A stretch of DNA of 64,000 bases from JAOZTV01 sp965371805 (GCA_965371805.1 CBDUZW010000002.1:62001-126000), one strand, 5' to 3'. Shown: positions 7,457-16,438, counted from the first letter of the stretch. Notes: generated by a model not told the origin, from the sequence alone. Made by a program: numbers and translations.

Positions 7457-10102
7457 ATGAAGTATTATCTTTTTACTATATATTTCTTTTTATTTTCCAT
7501 TACTCTTTTTACAGAGTATAAAAAGCCTCTTAGAACACAAGTAGAACTAAAAAATATTATATTAAATCAGCCTATAAAAAATGTTATAAATAAAAAGAAA
7601 TTATTATTTAGTATTTTTTATTATTCTCAAAAATTGAAAAATGAACAGGATACTTTTATTTTTTTTGAAAAATTACTAAAAAAAACTAAGTATCGGCCTT
7701 TATTATCAGCAATTTACTATAATATGTCCATGTATAAATCGGGAGAGGATAGAAAAAGGCTGCTATTAAATGCAAAAAATAGTTCTTTAGATAATATGGA
7801 TTTAAAGTTATCATTATTATCTTTAGTAGATTTCTATAAAAATAATTTCAGAAATGGAAAAAGATATTTAGAGCTTTTTTACTTAAAGAAACTAATCAAT
7901 ATTCAAAATAAAACAAATGATTTTTCAGGTCTTGAAAAAAGTTTTTTCAATGCTGGAGTTTATTATAAGGAAAGAATAGATTATTTAAATTCTATAAATT
8001 ATTTTGCTAAATCAATAGTATATTCAAAAAAAGTAAAAGGCACTTTTAAAGGAAACTCATATTTGGAAATTGCAAATATCTTTTATTTAATTGATAAAAA
8101 AAATTTAACTAAAAAATTCTTATCTAAGGCATTAGACTTTTCAAATAATAGTAAGGATAAAAAATTGTTAAGTTATATTTATCTTTTCTACAGTAAAGAT
8201 TATTACGATAAAAAACTTTATGATAAGGCTTTAAAATATATTTTAAAGGCAGAATATAACCTTGAATATAAGAATTCTTCACACAGAAAGGAGCTTTTTT
8301 TTTTAAAATCAAAAATTCTATTTAATCTTGATCAAAAGGATAAATCAAAAAGTATTTTGAAACATATCATACATACTGAAATAAAAACTGGATCTTTTAA
8401 AAATTTTTTACATATAATTAGTTATTATACAGAAATACTAATTAATGAAAATAAATTAATTGAAGCTGAAACTAATATTCTCAAAATTAATGATATATAT
8501 GCTCCATATTATAGATATTATTACTATTATTATTATTTGAAAGCTTTGTTGTTTGAAAAAAGTAATAATAAAAAATACGCTCTAATCTATTATAACAGAA
8601 CGTTAAAAAGTATAGAAGAAATTTTTAAAAATTCTACTCAGGATAGATATTTTTACTTTAAAGAGGATATTGATAGAATATATAAAAGAATCAGTGTGTT
8701 TACTATTTCTTTAAATGAAAAAAAGTTAATTAAAAAAATTATTTATTTGAATGAATTAAAACATTTTACTAATCGAAGTAAAATACAAACTAAAAATTAT
8801 AATTCTTATTCTATAAAAAAAGTAAAAGAGTTTTTATTTAATGATGAAAAAAAAAATGTTATGGACCAGGAACAAAGAAAAATTATTAAGGAGATTAACA
8901 AATTAGATAGTGATTTTTTAAATAGTTACAAAAGGTTTAAATTTTCTAATTTGAAAATAGAAAAAATTCAAAGAAGATTACTAAAAAATCAATTATTAAT
9001 AAAGTATATTATTGTTGAAAACGACCTATATGCCGTATATATAACAAGAAAAAAATATGATATAGTAAAAAAAAAGGAGATAATGAGTGAATTACACATT
9101 TTAATTAAGTCTTTTTCAAATACATTAGATGATTTTACTATGGGGAATGTTGATTATTTAAGAGTTCAATTCAAAACTAAAGTTGCAAAAAAATTATATA
9201 ATATACTCTTAAAAACCATACTTGAAAAAAATGATAAAACTATGGAATTACTTATTATTCCCGATGAAATATTATTTAAAATTCCATTTGAAACTCTAAT
9301 TGTAAATAACAAAAAACGTATAGTTTTTTCAGATATTCTTTTTTCACAATATAAAAATTACAATTATCTTATAGAGAAATATTCAATTTCTTATTATTTC
9401 TCAATATTTCAGTTTCTAAATAATGAAAAAAATATATATAAAAAAAAGACTTATAAATTATTATTTTATGGTGATCCTTTAATTTCAAAAAATATGCGTT
9501 CTGTTTTTCTTCCTCTTCCATCAACTAATTTTGAATTAAATTCAATAAAAAGATTATTTACAAAAATGAAAATCCTTTCTTTCACAAAAAAAGATTTAAC
9601 TATTTCAAATTTTAAAAAATATTCCTCTAAAACTGATATTATTCATATAGCTACACACTATGTAAAAAATGCAGAGTTTCCATTCTATTCATCATTTTTA
9701 TTTTCAAATGATAAAGGACTTTCGAATTCTTGTTTTGCTCATAATATTTATAATTCAAAATTGAATAACAGTCTTGTTGTACTTAGTGCGTGTGAGAGTT
9801 CAGAAAATAATCTTATTGGAATAAATGGTCTAAATGGTATTGTCGCTGCTTTTAAAAATGCCGGTACTAAATCTATTATTGTGAGTTTATGGCCTGTAGA
9901 TGAATACAATTCTACTTTATTACCTATTTTTTATAAATATTTAAATAAATATAAATCTTACTCAAAAAGTGCAATTTCTAATGCTTTAAGATTTGCAAAA
10001 TTAGAATTTATAAAAAAAATAAATATCATAGATAAAAAGTTGAAAATTTCTTATTCCCATCCATATCTATGGTCAAATTTTATAATCTATAATTTGAATT
10101 AA
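7457..10102 (+). CDS. Secreted TPR-CHAT domain protein (caspase-like peptidase family)
   Basis: 881 residues. A signal-like hydrophobic N-terminus (about 1-17) is followed by a long helical region of degenerate TPR repeats (about 100-420), a linker, and a C-terminal CHAT domain (about 540-880). The catalytic His is in DIIHIATH (His730 or His734) and the Cys in LVVLSACES (Cys779), the dyad of CHAT peptidases, followed by GINGLNGIVAAFKNAG and VSLWPVDE, both hallmarks of the family. Such proteins act as regulated proteases, some in immunity-like or cell-death pathways, others as envelope sensors. Coding DNA is very AT-rich (about 20% GC in one 60-base line that I counted). It overlaps the end of recF by 23 bp, convergently. 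Confidence 0.85.
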   Translation: MKYYLFTIYFFLFSITLFTEYKKPLRTQVELKNIILNQPIKNVINKKKLLFSIFYYSQKLKNEQDTFIFFEKLLKKTKYRPLLSAIYYNMSMYKSGEDRKRLLLNAKNSSLDNMDLKLSLLSLVDFYKNNFRNGKRYLELFYLKKLINIQNKTNDFSGLEKSFFNAGVYYKERIDYLNSINYFAKSIVYSKKVKGTFKGNSYLEIANIFYLIDKKNLTKKFLSKALDFSNNSKDKKLLSYIYLFYSKDYYDKKLYDKALKYILKAEYNLEYKNSSHRKELFFLKSKILFNLDQKDKSKSILKHIIHTEIKTGSFKNFLHIISYYTEILINENKLIEAETNILKINDIYAPYYRYYYYYYYLKALLFEKSNNKKYALIYYNRTLKSIEEIFKNSTQDRYFYFKEDIDRIYKRISVFTISLNEKKLIKKIIYLNELKHFTNRSKIQTKNYNSYSIKKVKEFLFNDEKKNVMDQEQRKIIKEINKLDSDFLNSYKRFKFSNLKIEKIQRRLLKNQLLIKYIIVENDLYAVYITRKKYDIVKKKEIMSELHILIKSFSNTLDDFTMGNVDYLRVQFKTKVAKKLYNILLKTILEKNDKTMELLIIPDEILFKIPFETLIVNNKKRIVFSDILFSQYKNYNYLIEKYSISYYFSIFQFLNNEKNIYKKKTYKLLFYGDPLISKNMRSVFLPLPSTNFELNSIKRLFTKMKILSFTKKDLTISNFKKYSSKTDIIHIATHYVKNAEFPFYSSFLFSNDKGLSNSCFAHNIYNSKLNNSLVVLSACESSENNLIGINGLNGIVAAFKNAGTKSIIVSLWPVDEYNSTLLPIFYKYLNKYKSYSKSAISNALRFAKLEFIKKINIIDKKLKISYSHPYLWSNFIIYNLN

Positions 10103-11117
10103 GATGTATATAATAATCAAAATTTTTACTCTTATTAACAGACGTTGCAATAACTTGTAAATCAGGATACCTATTTAGAATTATTTCAATGTTGTTTTTG
10201 TCAATTGCTGTATCAAAATCATCTGTATATAATACAGGATATTCTTTTTTCTTGAAAAAAAAGCATTCTAAAAAAGATATATATATATTTAGTAATCCTA
10301 TTTTTTTTTCTCCTGAAGAAAAAAATTTCAAGTTTTTTTCACTTTTTTTTAAATAGTATTTATCAAGATGGGGGCCTTTAAGTGTTCTACGTTGAATAAT
10401 TTCTTTGTTTTTTATTTTTTCATATTCTAAATATATTTCATTACTATTAAAACTTTCATTATCCATAAAGTTTGGTAAATAAACTATTTCCATGTTTTTT
10501 TCTATATTTTTCAGAAATTTATTTAATTCTAAGATAAAATTTTTTCTTTTAGTTATAATTACAAATACCAGTTCTGATAAAACCTTGTTCCAGCTGCTTA
10601 TTTCCATTTTTGAAAAATTTGTTTTAAGTAGATAATTTTTGTTTTTTAATGCTCTATTATAATTTATAAGATCTTTATAATAGATATTATTAATTCCAAA
10701 AATAAATCTATCAATAAGTTTTCTTAATAATGTATTATTTTCAATATATTGAGTGTAATTAGATGATGAAAAAAACAATGGGTAATAATACTCATTGATA
10801 TTAATTATATTTGTTTTCTTATTTGATAAAAAAACATCTAATTTGTTTTTCGAGTAGATCGCTTTTAACTCTAATATCCCTTTAAAGTCACTTATAATTT
10901 TTGCTTTTACTAAAAATTCATTTTTTTCAAAATTTACAATATCTTTTAGACCTATATTTAAAAATGATTTTTTAAAAGCTAATAAAAATAGAGATTCTAA
11001 AATTGATGTTTTTCCTACTCCATTATTACCAAATATTAAGTTTTTTTTCTTGCTAAAATTAAATTTATTTTCGTGTATATTTCTAAAACCATTTATATAT
11101 AGTTCGGAGACAATCAA
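10080..11117 (-). CDS. recF: DNA replication and repair protein RecF
   Basis: 345 residues, an SMC-like ATPase that helps load RecA at gaps. The Walker A FGNNGVGKTSILES is at about residues 29-42; the ABC signature SSGEKKIGLLNIY and the Walker B/D-loop YTDDFDTAIDKNN lie near the C-terminus; the N-terminal YINGFRNIHENKF is typical. It follows dnaN by 17 bp in the classical dnaA-dnaN-recF order. The end overlaps the CHAT gene by 23 bp. The sequence is diverged and Lys/Asn-rich, as expected at this base composition. Confidence 0.93.
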   Translation of the reverse strand: MIVSELYINGFRNIHENKFNFSKKKNLIFGNNGVGKTSILESLFLLAFKKSFLNIGLKDIVNFEKNEFLVKAKIISDFKGILELKAIYSKNKLDVFLSNKKTNIININEYYYPLFFSSSNYTQYIENNTLLRKLIDRFIFGINNIYYKDLINYNRALKNKNYLLKTNFSKMEISSWNKVLSELVFVIITKRKNFILELNKFLKNIEKNMEIVYLPNFMDNESFNSNEIYLEYEKIKNKEIIQRRTLKGPHLDKYYLKKSEKNLKFFSSGEKKIGLLNIYISFLECFFFKKKEYPVLYTDDFDTAIDKNNIEIILNRYPDLQVIATSVNKSKNFDYYIHLNSNYRL

Positions 11118-11134
11118 GTTTTAGTGTTACCTAT

Positions 11135-12238
11135 TTAAATATTTAATGGCATAATTACATACAAATAGTCTAAATTATCACTGGAAATTGGTTTAAAAAT
11201 AAATGAACTATCATCATTATTCATTGAGATCTCTACTTCCTCTGCACTTACATGATTTAAAAATTCTTGAATAAAAACACCATTAAAGGTTGCGGATATA
11301 TTCTCTCCACTATAATTAATAGCAATTTCTTCATATGCCTCTCCTTTTTCAGATGAGGTTTTATCCAGAACTAATTTATTTTCAAAAAAATTAAAAATTA
11401 TACTGTTATTTCTTGTTTTAAAAATTAAAATTCGTTTTAAAATATCAGACAGGTCATCTCTATTTACAATTGCAGAAAAAAGTGTTTTTTCGGGAATAAC
11501 TGCTCTATAGTTTGGGAATTTTTGATCAATAATTCTTGACGATAAGATTCTATTTTTATATTTAAAAAATATATTATTCTTGTCAAAACTTAATAATATA
11601 TCACCTTCTGTTCCAAATTTCTGTAATTCTAAGAGTGCTTTTTTTGAAATTATAAAATCAACAGAATCATCTGTATATTTTTTTTCATAATTTCCTGTAA
11701 ATGATAATCTATTTCCATCGGTTGCAGCCATCTGTATATCTTCACTATAAATTGATAGAAGAGCTCCACTTAAATTAAACTTCATTTCTGAAGAAACAAT
11801 AAAATAATTTTTATTAATCATAAATGCAAAAGACGACATTTTTAATTTTTGTGCGTTTTTAAAATCTGAACTAGGTAGTTCCGGATAATCTGATGATTGC
11901 ATTCCCATCAATTTATATTTGCTTTTTTTTGAACTACTTTTTATAACAATTTGTAAATCATTATTTTCTTCTATTTCTATATTACCTTCCGGCATTTTAG
12001 AAATTAGATCATAAAAATCTCTTCCATTTACTGTAAAAGATCCTTCTTCAGTTACTTGAGCTTCAAAATTAGTGGATAGTCCTATTTCAAGATCTGTAGC
12101 AATTAATTCTATATTTCCATGTTGAAATGCAGTGATTTTTATATTTTGTAAAATTTCCATCATTGATTTCTTCTCAAATATTCCTACAAATAGTTTTAAT
12201 TCATTTGCTAATAATTCTTTTTCTATTAATAACTTCAT
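11135..12238 (-). CDS. dnaN: DNA polymerase III sliding clamp (beta subunit)
   Basis: 367 residues from the ATG at 12238. The reading frame stays open upstream to 12298, but that 20-residue extension has no counterpart in DnaN, whereas MKLLIEKELLANEL is the normal N-terminus and a GTGGAGAA ribosome site lies just upstream of 12238. Three clamp domains are visible. Markers are NIKITAFQHGNIELIATDLEIG, the domain-2 AATDGNRLS (family AxDGHRLA), and the C-terminal LDYLYVIMPLNI, matching the conserved 'Yv.MPmr' end. It is the processivity ring for replication and lies between dnaA and recF. Confidence 0.95.
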   Translation of the reverse strand: MKLLIEKELLANELKLFVGIFEKKSMMEILQNIKITAFQHGNIELIATDLEIGLSTNFEAQVTEEGSFTVNGRDFYDLISKMPEGNIEIEENNDLQIVIKSSSKKSKYKLMGMQSSDYPELPSSDFKNAQKLKMSSFAFMINKNYFIVSSEMKFNLSGALLSIYSEDIQMAATDGNRLSFTGNYEKKYTDDSVDFIISKKALLELQKFGTEGDILLSFDKNNIFFKYKNRILSSRIIDQKFPNYRAVIPEKTLFSAIVNRDDLSDILKRILIFKTRNNSIIFNFFENKLVLDKTSSEKGEAYEEIAINYSGENISATFNGVFIQEFLNHVSAEEVEISMNNDDSSFIFKPISSDNLDYLYVIMPLNI

Positions 12239-12298
12239 TTTATTGTTCTCCACAATATATAACATAATCATTATATAAAGAAAATTATAAAAAAACAA

Positions 12299-12535
12299 TG
12301 AAAAAAAGTAATATTATAAAATTTATACAAAATAAAAGTTTTTAAATAAAGTTGTTTTTTTATTTTCCACAATCTTTATTATTATATATATAAAATATTT
12401 TTAATAACTAATAATAACAAATATAAGTGTGGAATTGTTGAAAAGTATTTAAAAATGTTATAGATAACCACTAAAGACATGTTGAAAATTGTGTTGAAAA
12501 TCTAATATAAATGTTGAAAACTTTAAAACATTGAA
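12299..12535. other. Candidate replication origin, dnaN side (DnaA-box-like cluster)
   Basis: A non-coding, extremely AT-rich gap between dnaA and dnaN. It contains one TTTTCCACA (12363-12371, fits the TTWTNCACA DnaA box) and four exact copies of TGTTGAAAA in the same orientation at 12436-12444, 12480-12488, 12492-12500 and 12512-12520; the last three are packed within 41 bases beside the end of dnaA. A near match TGTGGAATT is at 12428-12436. TGTTGAAAA is the reverse complement of TTTTCAACA, one base from the box seen near dnaA's start. The long A/T runs at 12299-12420 could be the unwinding element. Motifs are directly visible; origin function is inferred. Confidence 0.7.
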
Positions 12536-13891
12536 TTATTTGAAGTATTCCTCATAATTATTAACAATTATTGAAAACTCTGAATCAAGTTCAATATTCT
12601 TTTCAACTTTCTTAATTGAATGTAAAACAGTAGTATGATGTTTTCCTCCAAAATGTTTTCCTATTTCAACAAGAGTACATTTTAAGAGTCTTTTACATAG
12701 ATACATTCCGATCTGTCTAGGAAAAGCTATATCATTTTTATTACTTTTAGAAACCAAATCACATTTTTTTATATGATATTTATTTGAAATATATTCTTTG
12801 ATCGAATCAAACGAAACCTTATTCTTATTTATATTAATAAATGGTTCAAGCGATTTTTTAGCAAATGCTATGTCTATATTTACTCCTTTTTTATCTGAAA
12901 ATTTTAAACTTGCAGTAGAAATTAATCTATTCAAAGCACCTTCAAGAGCTCTTATATTACTTGAGACTTTTTCTGCTATAAAAAATATAACTTCATCTGT
13001 GAATTTAAAATCATAATCTATTTTTCTTTTTCTCTCTTCAATTTTTTTATTTAATATAGCAAGACGTCCTTCAAGATCATATGGTTTTAAATCAACTATA
13101 TTTCCCATAATAAATCTAGTTTTAAATCTTTCTTCAAGGTCAGGTATATCATTTGGATGGGTATCTGAACATATAACTATTTGCTTTTCCATATTAATAA
13201 GTTTATTAAAAATATTAAAAAACTGTTCTTTTGTACCAGCCCATTTTGTAATATATTGAATATCATCAATTAAAAGTACATCTAAAGATTCAAATTTAGT
13301 AATAAATTCATTTCTTTTCTTATTTTTTGAAGATTCACTGAATTCATACATAAGTTCACTTGATGTAAGGCAACGAATTTTCATATTTTTATTATTCTTA
13401 AGAATTTTATTTCCGATTGCATTTAGCAAATGTGTTTTTCCAAGACCAACATCACTATAAATATATAGTGGATTATATGATTTTCCTGGAAATTCAGAAA
13501 CATTATATGCAAACGAATAAGCGAATTGATTAGATTCTGTTTGGATAAAAGAATCAAATGTAAATTTTTTAATTAAATTTGAATTTAAATTGTTTTCAGT
13601 TTTAGATTGATTTAAATTATTCTCATTAGTATTATTTTCTAAAAAATTAGAATCCTCTTCATAAAGAGGAACAACCTTAATTGTAAATCCAAATGTTTCT
13701 TTTGTATAAGTATTTATATCTGTTAAAATACTATTACTTGTTATCCAGATTATTTTATTTTTGTCAGGGGATCCTAAAAAAATAATATTATTATTTTTTC
13801 CAATTAGACTTAATGGTTTTATCCATTTATCAAAGGTATTTTTCCCGAACTTTTTTAAGAGATACTCATTTAGTGATAAAAATTCTTTCAT
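12536..13891 (-). CDS. dnaA: Chromosomal replication initiator DnaA
   Basis: 451 residues from the ATG at 13891 (a TTG three codons upstream at 13900 is possible but less likely). Domain I is N-terminal, domain II is an Asn-rich linker (about 85-105), and the AAA+ domain has Walker A SDVGLGKTHLLNAIG and Walker B VLLIDDIQYI. The C-terminal domain IV carries the DnaA signature GGKHHTTVLHSIKKV, which binds DnaA boxes. It opens double-stranded DNA at the origin. DnaA-box-like clusters flank it on both sides, consistent with autoregulation and a split origin. Confidence 0.97.
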   Translation of the reverse strand: MKEFLSLNEYLLKKFGKNTFDKWIKPLSLIGKNNNIIFLGSPDKNKIIWITSNSILTDINTYTKETFGFTIKVVPLYEEDSNFLENNTNENNLNQSKTENNLNSNLIKKFTFDSFIQTESNQFAYSFAYNVSEFPGKSYNPLYIYSDVGLGKTHLLNAIGNKILKNNKNMKIRCLTSSELMYEFSESSKNKKRNEFITKFESLDVLLIDDIQYITKWAGTKEQFFNIFNKLINMEKQIVICSDTHPNDIPDLEERFKTRFIMGNIVDLKPYDLEGRLAILNKKIEERKRKIDYDFKFTDEVIFFIAEKVSSNIRALEGALNRLISTASLKFSDKKGVNIDIAFAKKSLEPFININKNKVSFDSIKEYISNKYHIKKCDLVSKSNKNDIAFPRQIGMYLCKRLLKCTLVEIGKHFGGKHHTTVLHSIKKVEKNIELDSEFSIIVNNYEEYFK

Positions 13892-13903
13892 CTTAACCAA
13901 AAA

Positions 13904-13935
13904 TTTTCCACAAAATTTTCAACAATTGTGGAAAA
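13904..13935. promoter_or_regulatory. DnaA-box-like cluster upstream of dnaA
   Basis: Three 9-mers in 32 bases, just upstream of the dnaA start: TTTTCCACA (13904-13912), TTTTCAACA (13916-13924) and TGTGGAAAA (13927-13935, the inverse of the first). They fit the TTWTNCACA-type DnaA box or differ by one base. The position over the expected dnaA promoter suggests DnaA autoregulation, and together with the cluster on the dnaN side it would make a two-part origin around dnaA. Confidence 0.7.
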
Positions 13936-14008
13936 ACATTTAAAAAACTTTTATTTATTCTCATACAAACATAATTATAATATTAAAAATTCTATTAAGT
14001 GTCAAGGC

Positions 14009-14036
14009 TTGACAATAAAATAAATAAGGATATATT
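14009..14036 (+). promoter_or_regulatory. Sigma-70-type promoter for the rsmG-parAB operon
   Basis: TTGACA at 14009-14014, a 16-base spacer, and TATATT at 14031-14036. The first gene starts at 14045, only eight bases after the -10 box, so the transcript from this promoter would have almost no leader. It faces away from dnaA, giving divergent transcription from the origin region. Confidence 0.65.
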
Positions 14037-14044
14037 CTTAAGAA

Positions 14045-14242
14045 ATGAAATTACAATTAAAAAGAATGTTTTTATTATTTATTGCAGTTATAATTTTAAT
14101 AGCACCTTATTTCTTTTTTTCTGAACACAAAGCAGCAGCTTTATATATTTGGGTTATTTCAATTGTATATTTTTTATTTGTAAAGAAAAAAATAAAAAGA
14201 GAAATAGTTTCACGTGAAACATCAGAGGAAAACAATGAGTGA
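14045..14242 (+). CDS. Small two-helix membrane protein upstream of rsmG
   Basis: 65 residues with two hydrophobic helices (about 7-25 and 32-47) and a charged tail KKKIKREIVSRETSEENNE. I do not recognise a family. It has no clear ribosome site and its ATG is eight bases from a good -10 box, so it may be leaderless or poorly translated. Its tail codes for VSRET through a perfect parS site, and its end overlaps the rsmG start by eight bases. Conserved position in related genomes would decide whether it is real. Confidence 0.5.
   Translation: MKLQLKRMFLLFIAVIILIAPYFFFSEHKAAALYIWVISIVYFLFVKKKIKREIVSRETSEENNE
14206..14221. promoter_or_regulatory. parS centromere site 1
   Basis: The core GTTTCACGTGAAAC at 14207-14220 is a perfect 14-base palindrome matching the near-universal bacterial parS (consensus TGTTTCACGTGAAACA; here the first base is A). 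It lies inside the coding sequence of the small membrane protein, 580 bases before parA. ParB nucleates here and ParA moves the origin region at segregation. Confidence 0.93.
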
Positions 14243-14822
14243 TTTTAAAAAAGAAAAAATAAAAAAATATATTGATCTTTTACTTAAATATAATATGGAG
14301 GTTAATTTAATCTCTCGAAAACTAAATTTTGATAATATTGAAAAAATTATAGATGAAACATTAATGTTTAATAAATATTTAAAATTTAATAATATTATTG
14401 ATGCAGGAAGTGGAAATGGATTACTTGGGATTCCGCTAGCTATTGTTAATGAAAATAAAAACTTTACTCTAGTAGAGACAAAAAAAAAGAAAACCGTATA
14501 TTTAAACAAATTTATATTCGATCTTGAATTGGAGAATGTAACGGTTTTTGAAGGCGGGATTAAAAATTATTTTAATGAAACAGTTGGAAAAAAGAAAATT
14601 TCTTTAATAGCCAGAGGGTTCCCGGATAATTATGAGTTAATAAAATTTATAAAAACCGGACTTGTTAGGGAGATTGTTTTTATTACAATTGAGGATAAAA
14701 TAAAAAAAACTAAATTTGCTATAGATAATATTCAAAAGTATGTATATAATATACCATCGAAAGATAAATTAAAAATTATTAAATTGGAGAAAGTTTCACG
14801 TGAAACAATTAAAAAAATGTAA
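14235..14822 (+). CDS. rsmG: 16S rRNA (guanine-527-N7) methyltransferase RsmG (GidB)
   Basis: 195 residues. SAM-dependent N7 methylation of G527 in 16S rRNA. The Rossmann motif IIDAGSGNGLLGIPLAI, with ARGFPDNYELI further on (family 'ARA' region), and the N-terminal YIDLLLKYNMEVNLISRK match RsmG. I place the start at the ATG 14235, after AGAGGAAAACA; an upstream in-frame GTG at 14214 lies inside parS and is less likely. The protein ends VSRETIKKM, the VSRET again encoded by a parS site. It overlaps parA by 23 bases. The gidB-parA-parB order is the classical origin-proximal arrangement. Confidence 0.9.
   Translation: MSDFKKEKIKKYIDLLLKYNMEVNLISRKLNFDNIEKIIDETLMFNKYLKFNNIIDAGSGNGLLGIPLAIVNENKNFTLVETKKKKTVYLNKFIFDLELENVTVFEGGIKNYFNETVGKKKISLIARGFPDNYELIKFIKTGLVREIVFITIEDKIKKTKFAIDNIQKYVYNIPSKDKLKIIKLEKVSRETIKKM
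14792..14807. promoter_or_regulatory. parS centromere site 2, containing the parA start codon
   Basis: A second perfect core GTTTCACGTGAAAC (14793-14806), same flanking A on both sides as site 1. It sits in the last codons of rsmG and includes the GTG initiation codon of parA (14800-14802). ParB bound here would cover the parA translation start region in DNA, so binding could affect transcription across the rsmG-parA join. Confidence 0.93.
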
Positions 14823-15567
14823 TATAATTTCAGTTGCAAACCAGAAAGGTGGCGTTGGAAAAACAACAACATCTGTAAATTTGGGTGCAGCTCTTGCAAT
14901 TGCTGAAAAAAGAGTTCTTTTAGTAGATTTAGATCCTCAGGGAAACCTAACCACAGGTTTCGGGTTTGATAAAGCTGAAAAGAGGAATGATGTATATTCT
15001 GTTCTTTCGGGGGATGCTAATATTAAAGATGTTTTGTTGAAAACCGAATTGAAATATTTGCAGATACTGCCTTCGTCAAGAGACCTTGCCAGATTTGAAA
15101 TGGAAAATGTTTTAGAAGAGAATAATCATAATTTTTTAAAAAACATTATTAGTACTGTTGTAGATGATTATGATTATATTTTTATTGATTCTCCGCCCTC
15201 ATTGAGTTTGTTGACAATAAACGCTTTGACAGCTTCAACAGGAGTGCTAGTTCCTATTCAAACAGAGTATTATGCTTTGGAAGGTCTTTCTGATTTGATA
15301 AATACTGTAAATAGAATAAAAGAAAATTTTAATAAAGATTTAGATATTTTTGGAATATTGTTAACTATGTATGATGAAAGGACGAATTTGTCAAAACAGG
15401 TTGAAGAAGAGATAAGGGAATATTTTAAAGAAAAAGTATATCAAACAATAATTCCAAGAAACATCAAATTATCCGAAGCACCAAGTTTTGGTAAGCCAAT
15501 TCAACTATATGATATTAAATCAACAGGATCGAAATCATATATTTCTCTTGCAAAGGAGATTTTGTAA
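14800..15567 (+). CDS. parA: Chromosome partitioning ATPase ParA (Soj)
   Basis: 255 residues. Deviant Walker A motif ANQKGGVGKTTTSVNLG near the start, Walker B region DYIFIDSPPSLSLLTINAL, and the ParA pattern PIQTEYYALEGL. It is the DNA-binding switch ATPase that positions chromosome origins with ParB. The start is GTG at 14800, inside a parS site, preceded by GGAGA with suitable spacing. It runs directly into parB (one-base junction, stop then ATG). Confidence 0.95.
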   Translation: MKQLKKCNIISVANQKGGVGKTTTSVNLGAALAIAEKRVLLVDLDPQGNLTTGFGFDKAEKRNDVYSVLSGDANIKDVLLKTELKYLQILPSSRDLARFEMENVLEENNHNFLKNIISTVVDDYDYIFIDSPPSLSLLTINALTASTGVLVPIQTEYYALEGLSDLINTVNRIKENFNKDLDIFGILLTMYDERTNLSKQVEEEIREYFKEKVYQTIIPRNIKLSEAPSFGKPIQLYDIKSTGSKSYISLAKEIL

Positions 15568-16419
15568 ATGGCAAAAAAAAGAGTTCTGGGCAAAGGAATT
15601 GATGCAATTATTTCTAATAAACCTGTAGAAGAAATAGAAGGGAATGTTATAGAGGTTGGCGTAGAGGAAATATATCCAAATCCATTTCAACCTCGAAAAA
15701 ATTTCAGTCAGGTAAAGATAAAAGAATTAGCCGAATCGTTGAAGGAATCGGGATTAATTCAGCCTATTATTGTATATAAAAGAGAAAGTAAATATTATTT
15801 GATTGTTGGAGAGAGAAGATTAAGAGCGGCTCAATATTTAAAATGGAAAAAAATTCCAATTATTATAAGAGAATATTCAAATGATGAAGTTGCAGTAAAT
15901 GCATTAATAGAAAATATTCAAAGGGAAGATCTTAATGCGATTGAGATTGGTGAAGGTATTGATTTTCTTATAAAAAAGTTAAAAATCAATCATGAAAATG
16001 TTGCAGATAAAATGGGTATGAATAGATCTACGGCAACAAATTATTTAAGATTATTAAAACTACCTGAAGCTATAAAACAAGGTGTTGTGTCAGGAGATAT
16101 TTCTCAAGGACATGCAAGGGCATTATTATCCTTAAAACAGCAGGATGATCAATTATCTGTTTACTATGAAATAATTAAAAATAAACTTTCAGTAAGAAAA
16201 ACAGAGTTATTAGTAAATAATTTTTACAAAAAAAGTGAAGAAGTTGTAAAAAAAATAGATCCGGATATAATTAAAGTACAGGAAAAACTAGAGAAAATAT
16301 TTTCAACACATGTATCTTTAAATTATTCAAAGGGTGGAAAGGGAAAGATTGTTATTGGTTTTAATGATTTGAAAGAATTTGACAGGCTGTATGATATCTT
16401 TGTCGGGAAAAACAAATAA
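15568..16419 (+). CDS. parB: Chromosome partitioning protein ParB (Spo0J)
   Basis: 283 residues. The N-terminal CTPase domain has NPFQPRKNF (box I), LIVGERRLRAAQYLKW (the GERRxRA nucleotide-binding motif) and ALIENIQREDLNAIE; the central helix-turn-helix region (about 130-200, GMNRSTATNYLRLLKLPEA) binds parS; the C-terminal ~45 residues should dimerise. It clamps on DNA at the two parS sites just upstream. Immediately downstream of parA in one operon. Confidence 0.95.
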   Translation: MAKKRVLGKGIDAIISNKPVEEIEGNVIEVGVEEIYPNPFQPRKNFSQVKIKELAESLKESGLIQPIIVYKRESKYYLIVGERRLRAAQYLKWKKIPIIIREYSNDEVAVNALIENIQREDLNAIEIGEGIDFLIKKLKINHENVADKMGMNRSTATNYLRLLKLPEAIKQGVVSGDISQGHARALLSLKQQDDQLSVYYEIIKNKLSVRKTELLVNNFYKKSEEVVKKIDPDIIKVQEKLEKIFSTHVSLNYSKGGKGKIVIGFNDLKEFDRLYDIFVGKNK

Positions 16420-16438
16420 TGAACTATGGGGGTAGATA

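Noticed and set aside
12239..12298. 20-residue N-terminal extension of DnaN
   Set aside because: Hydrophobic, not in the family; a good ribosome site precedes 12238.
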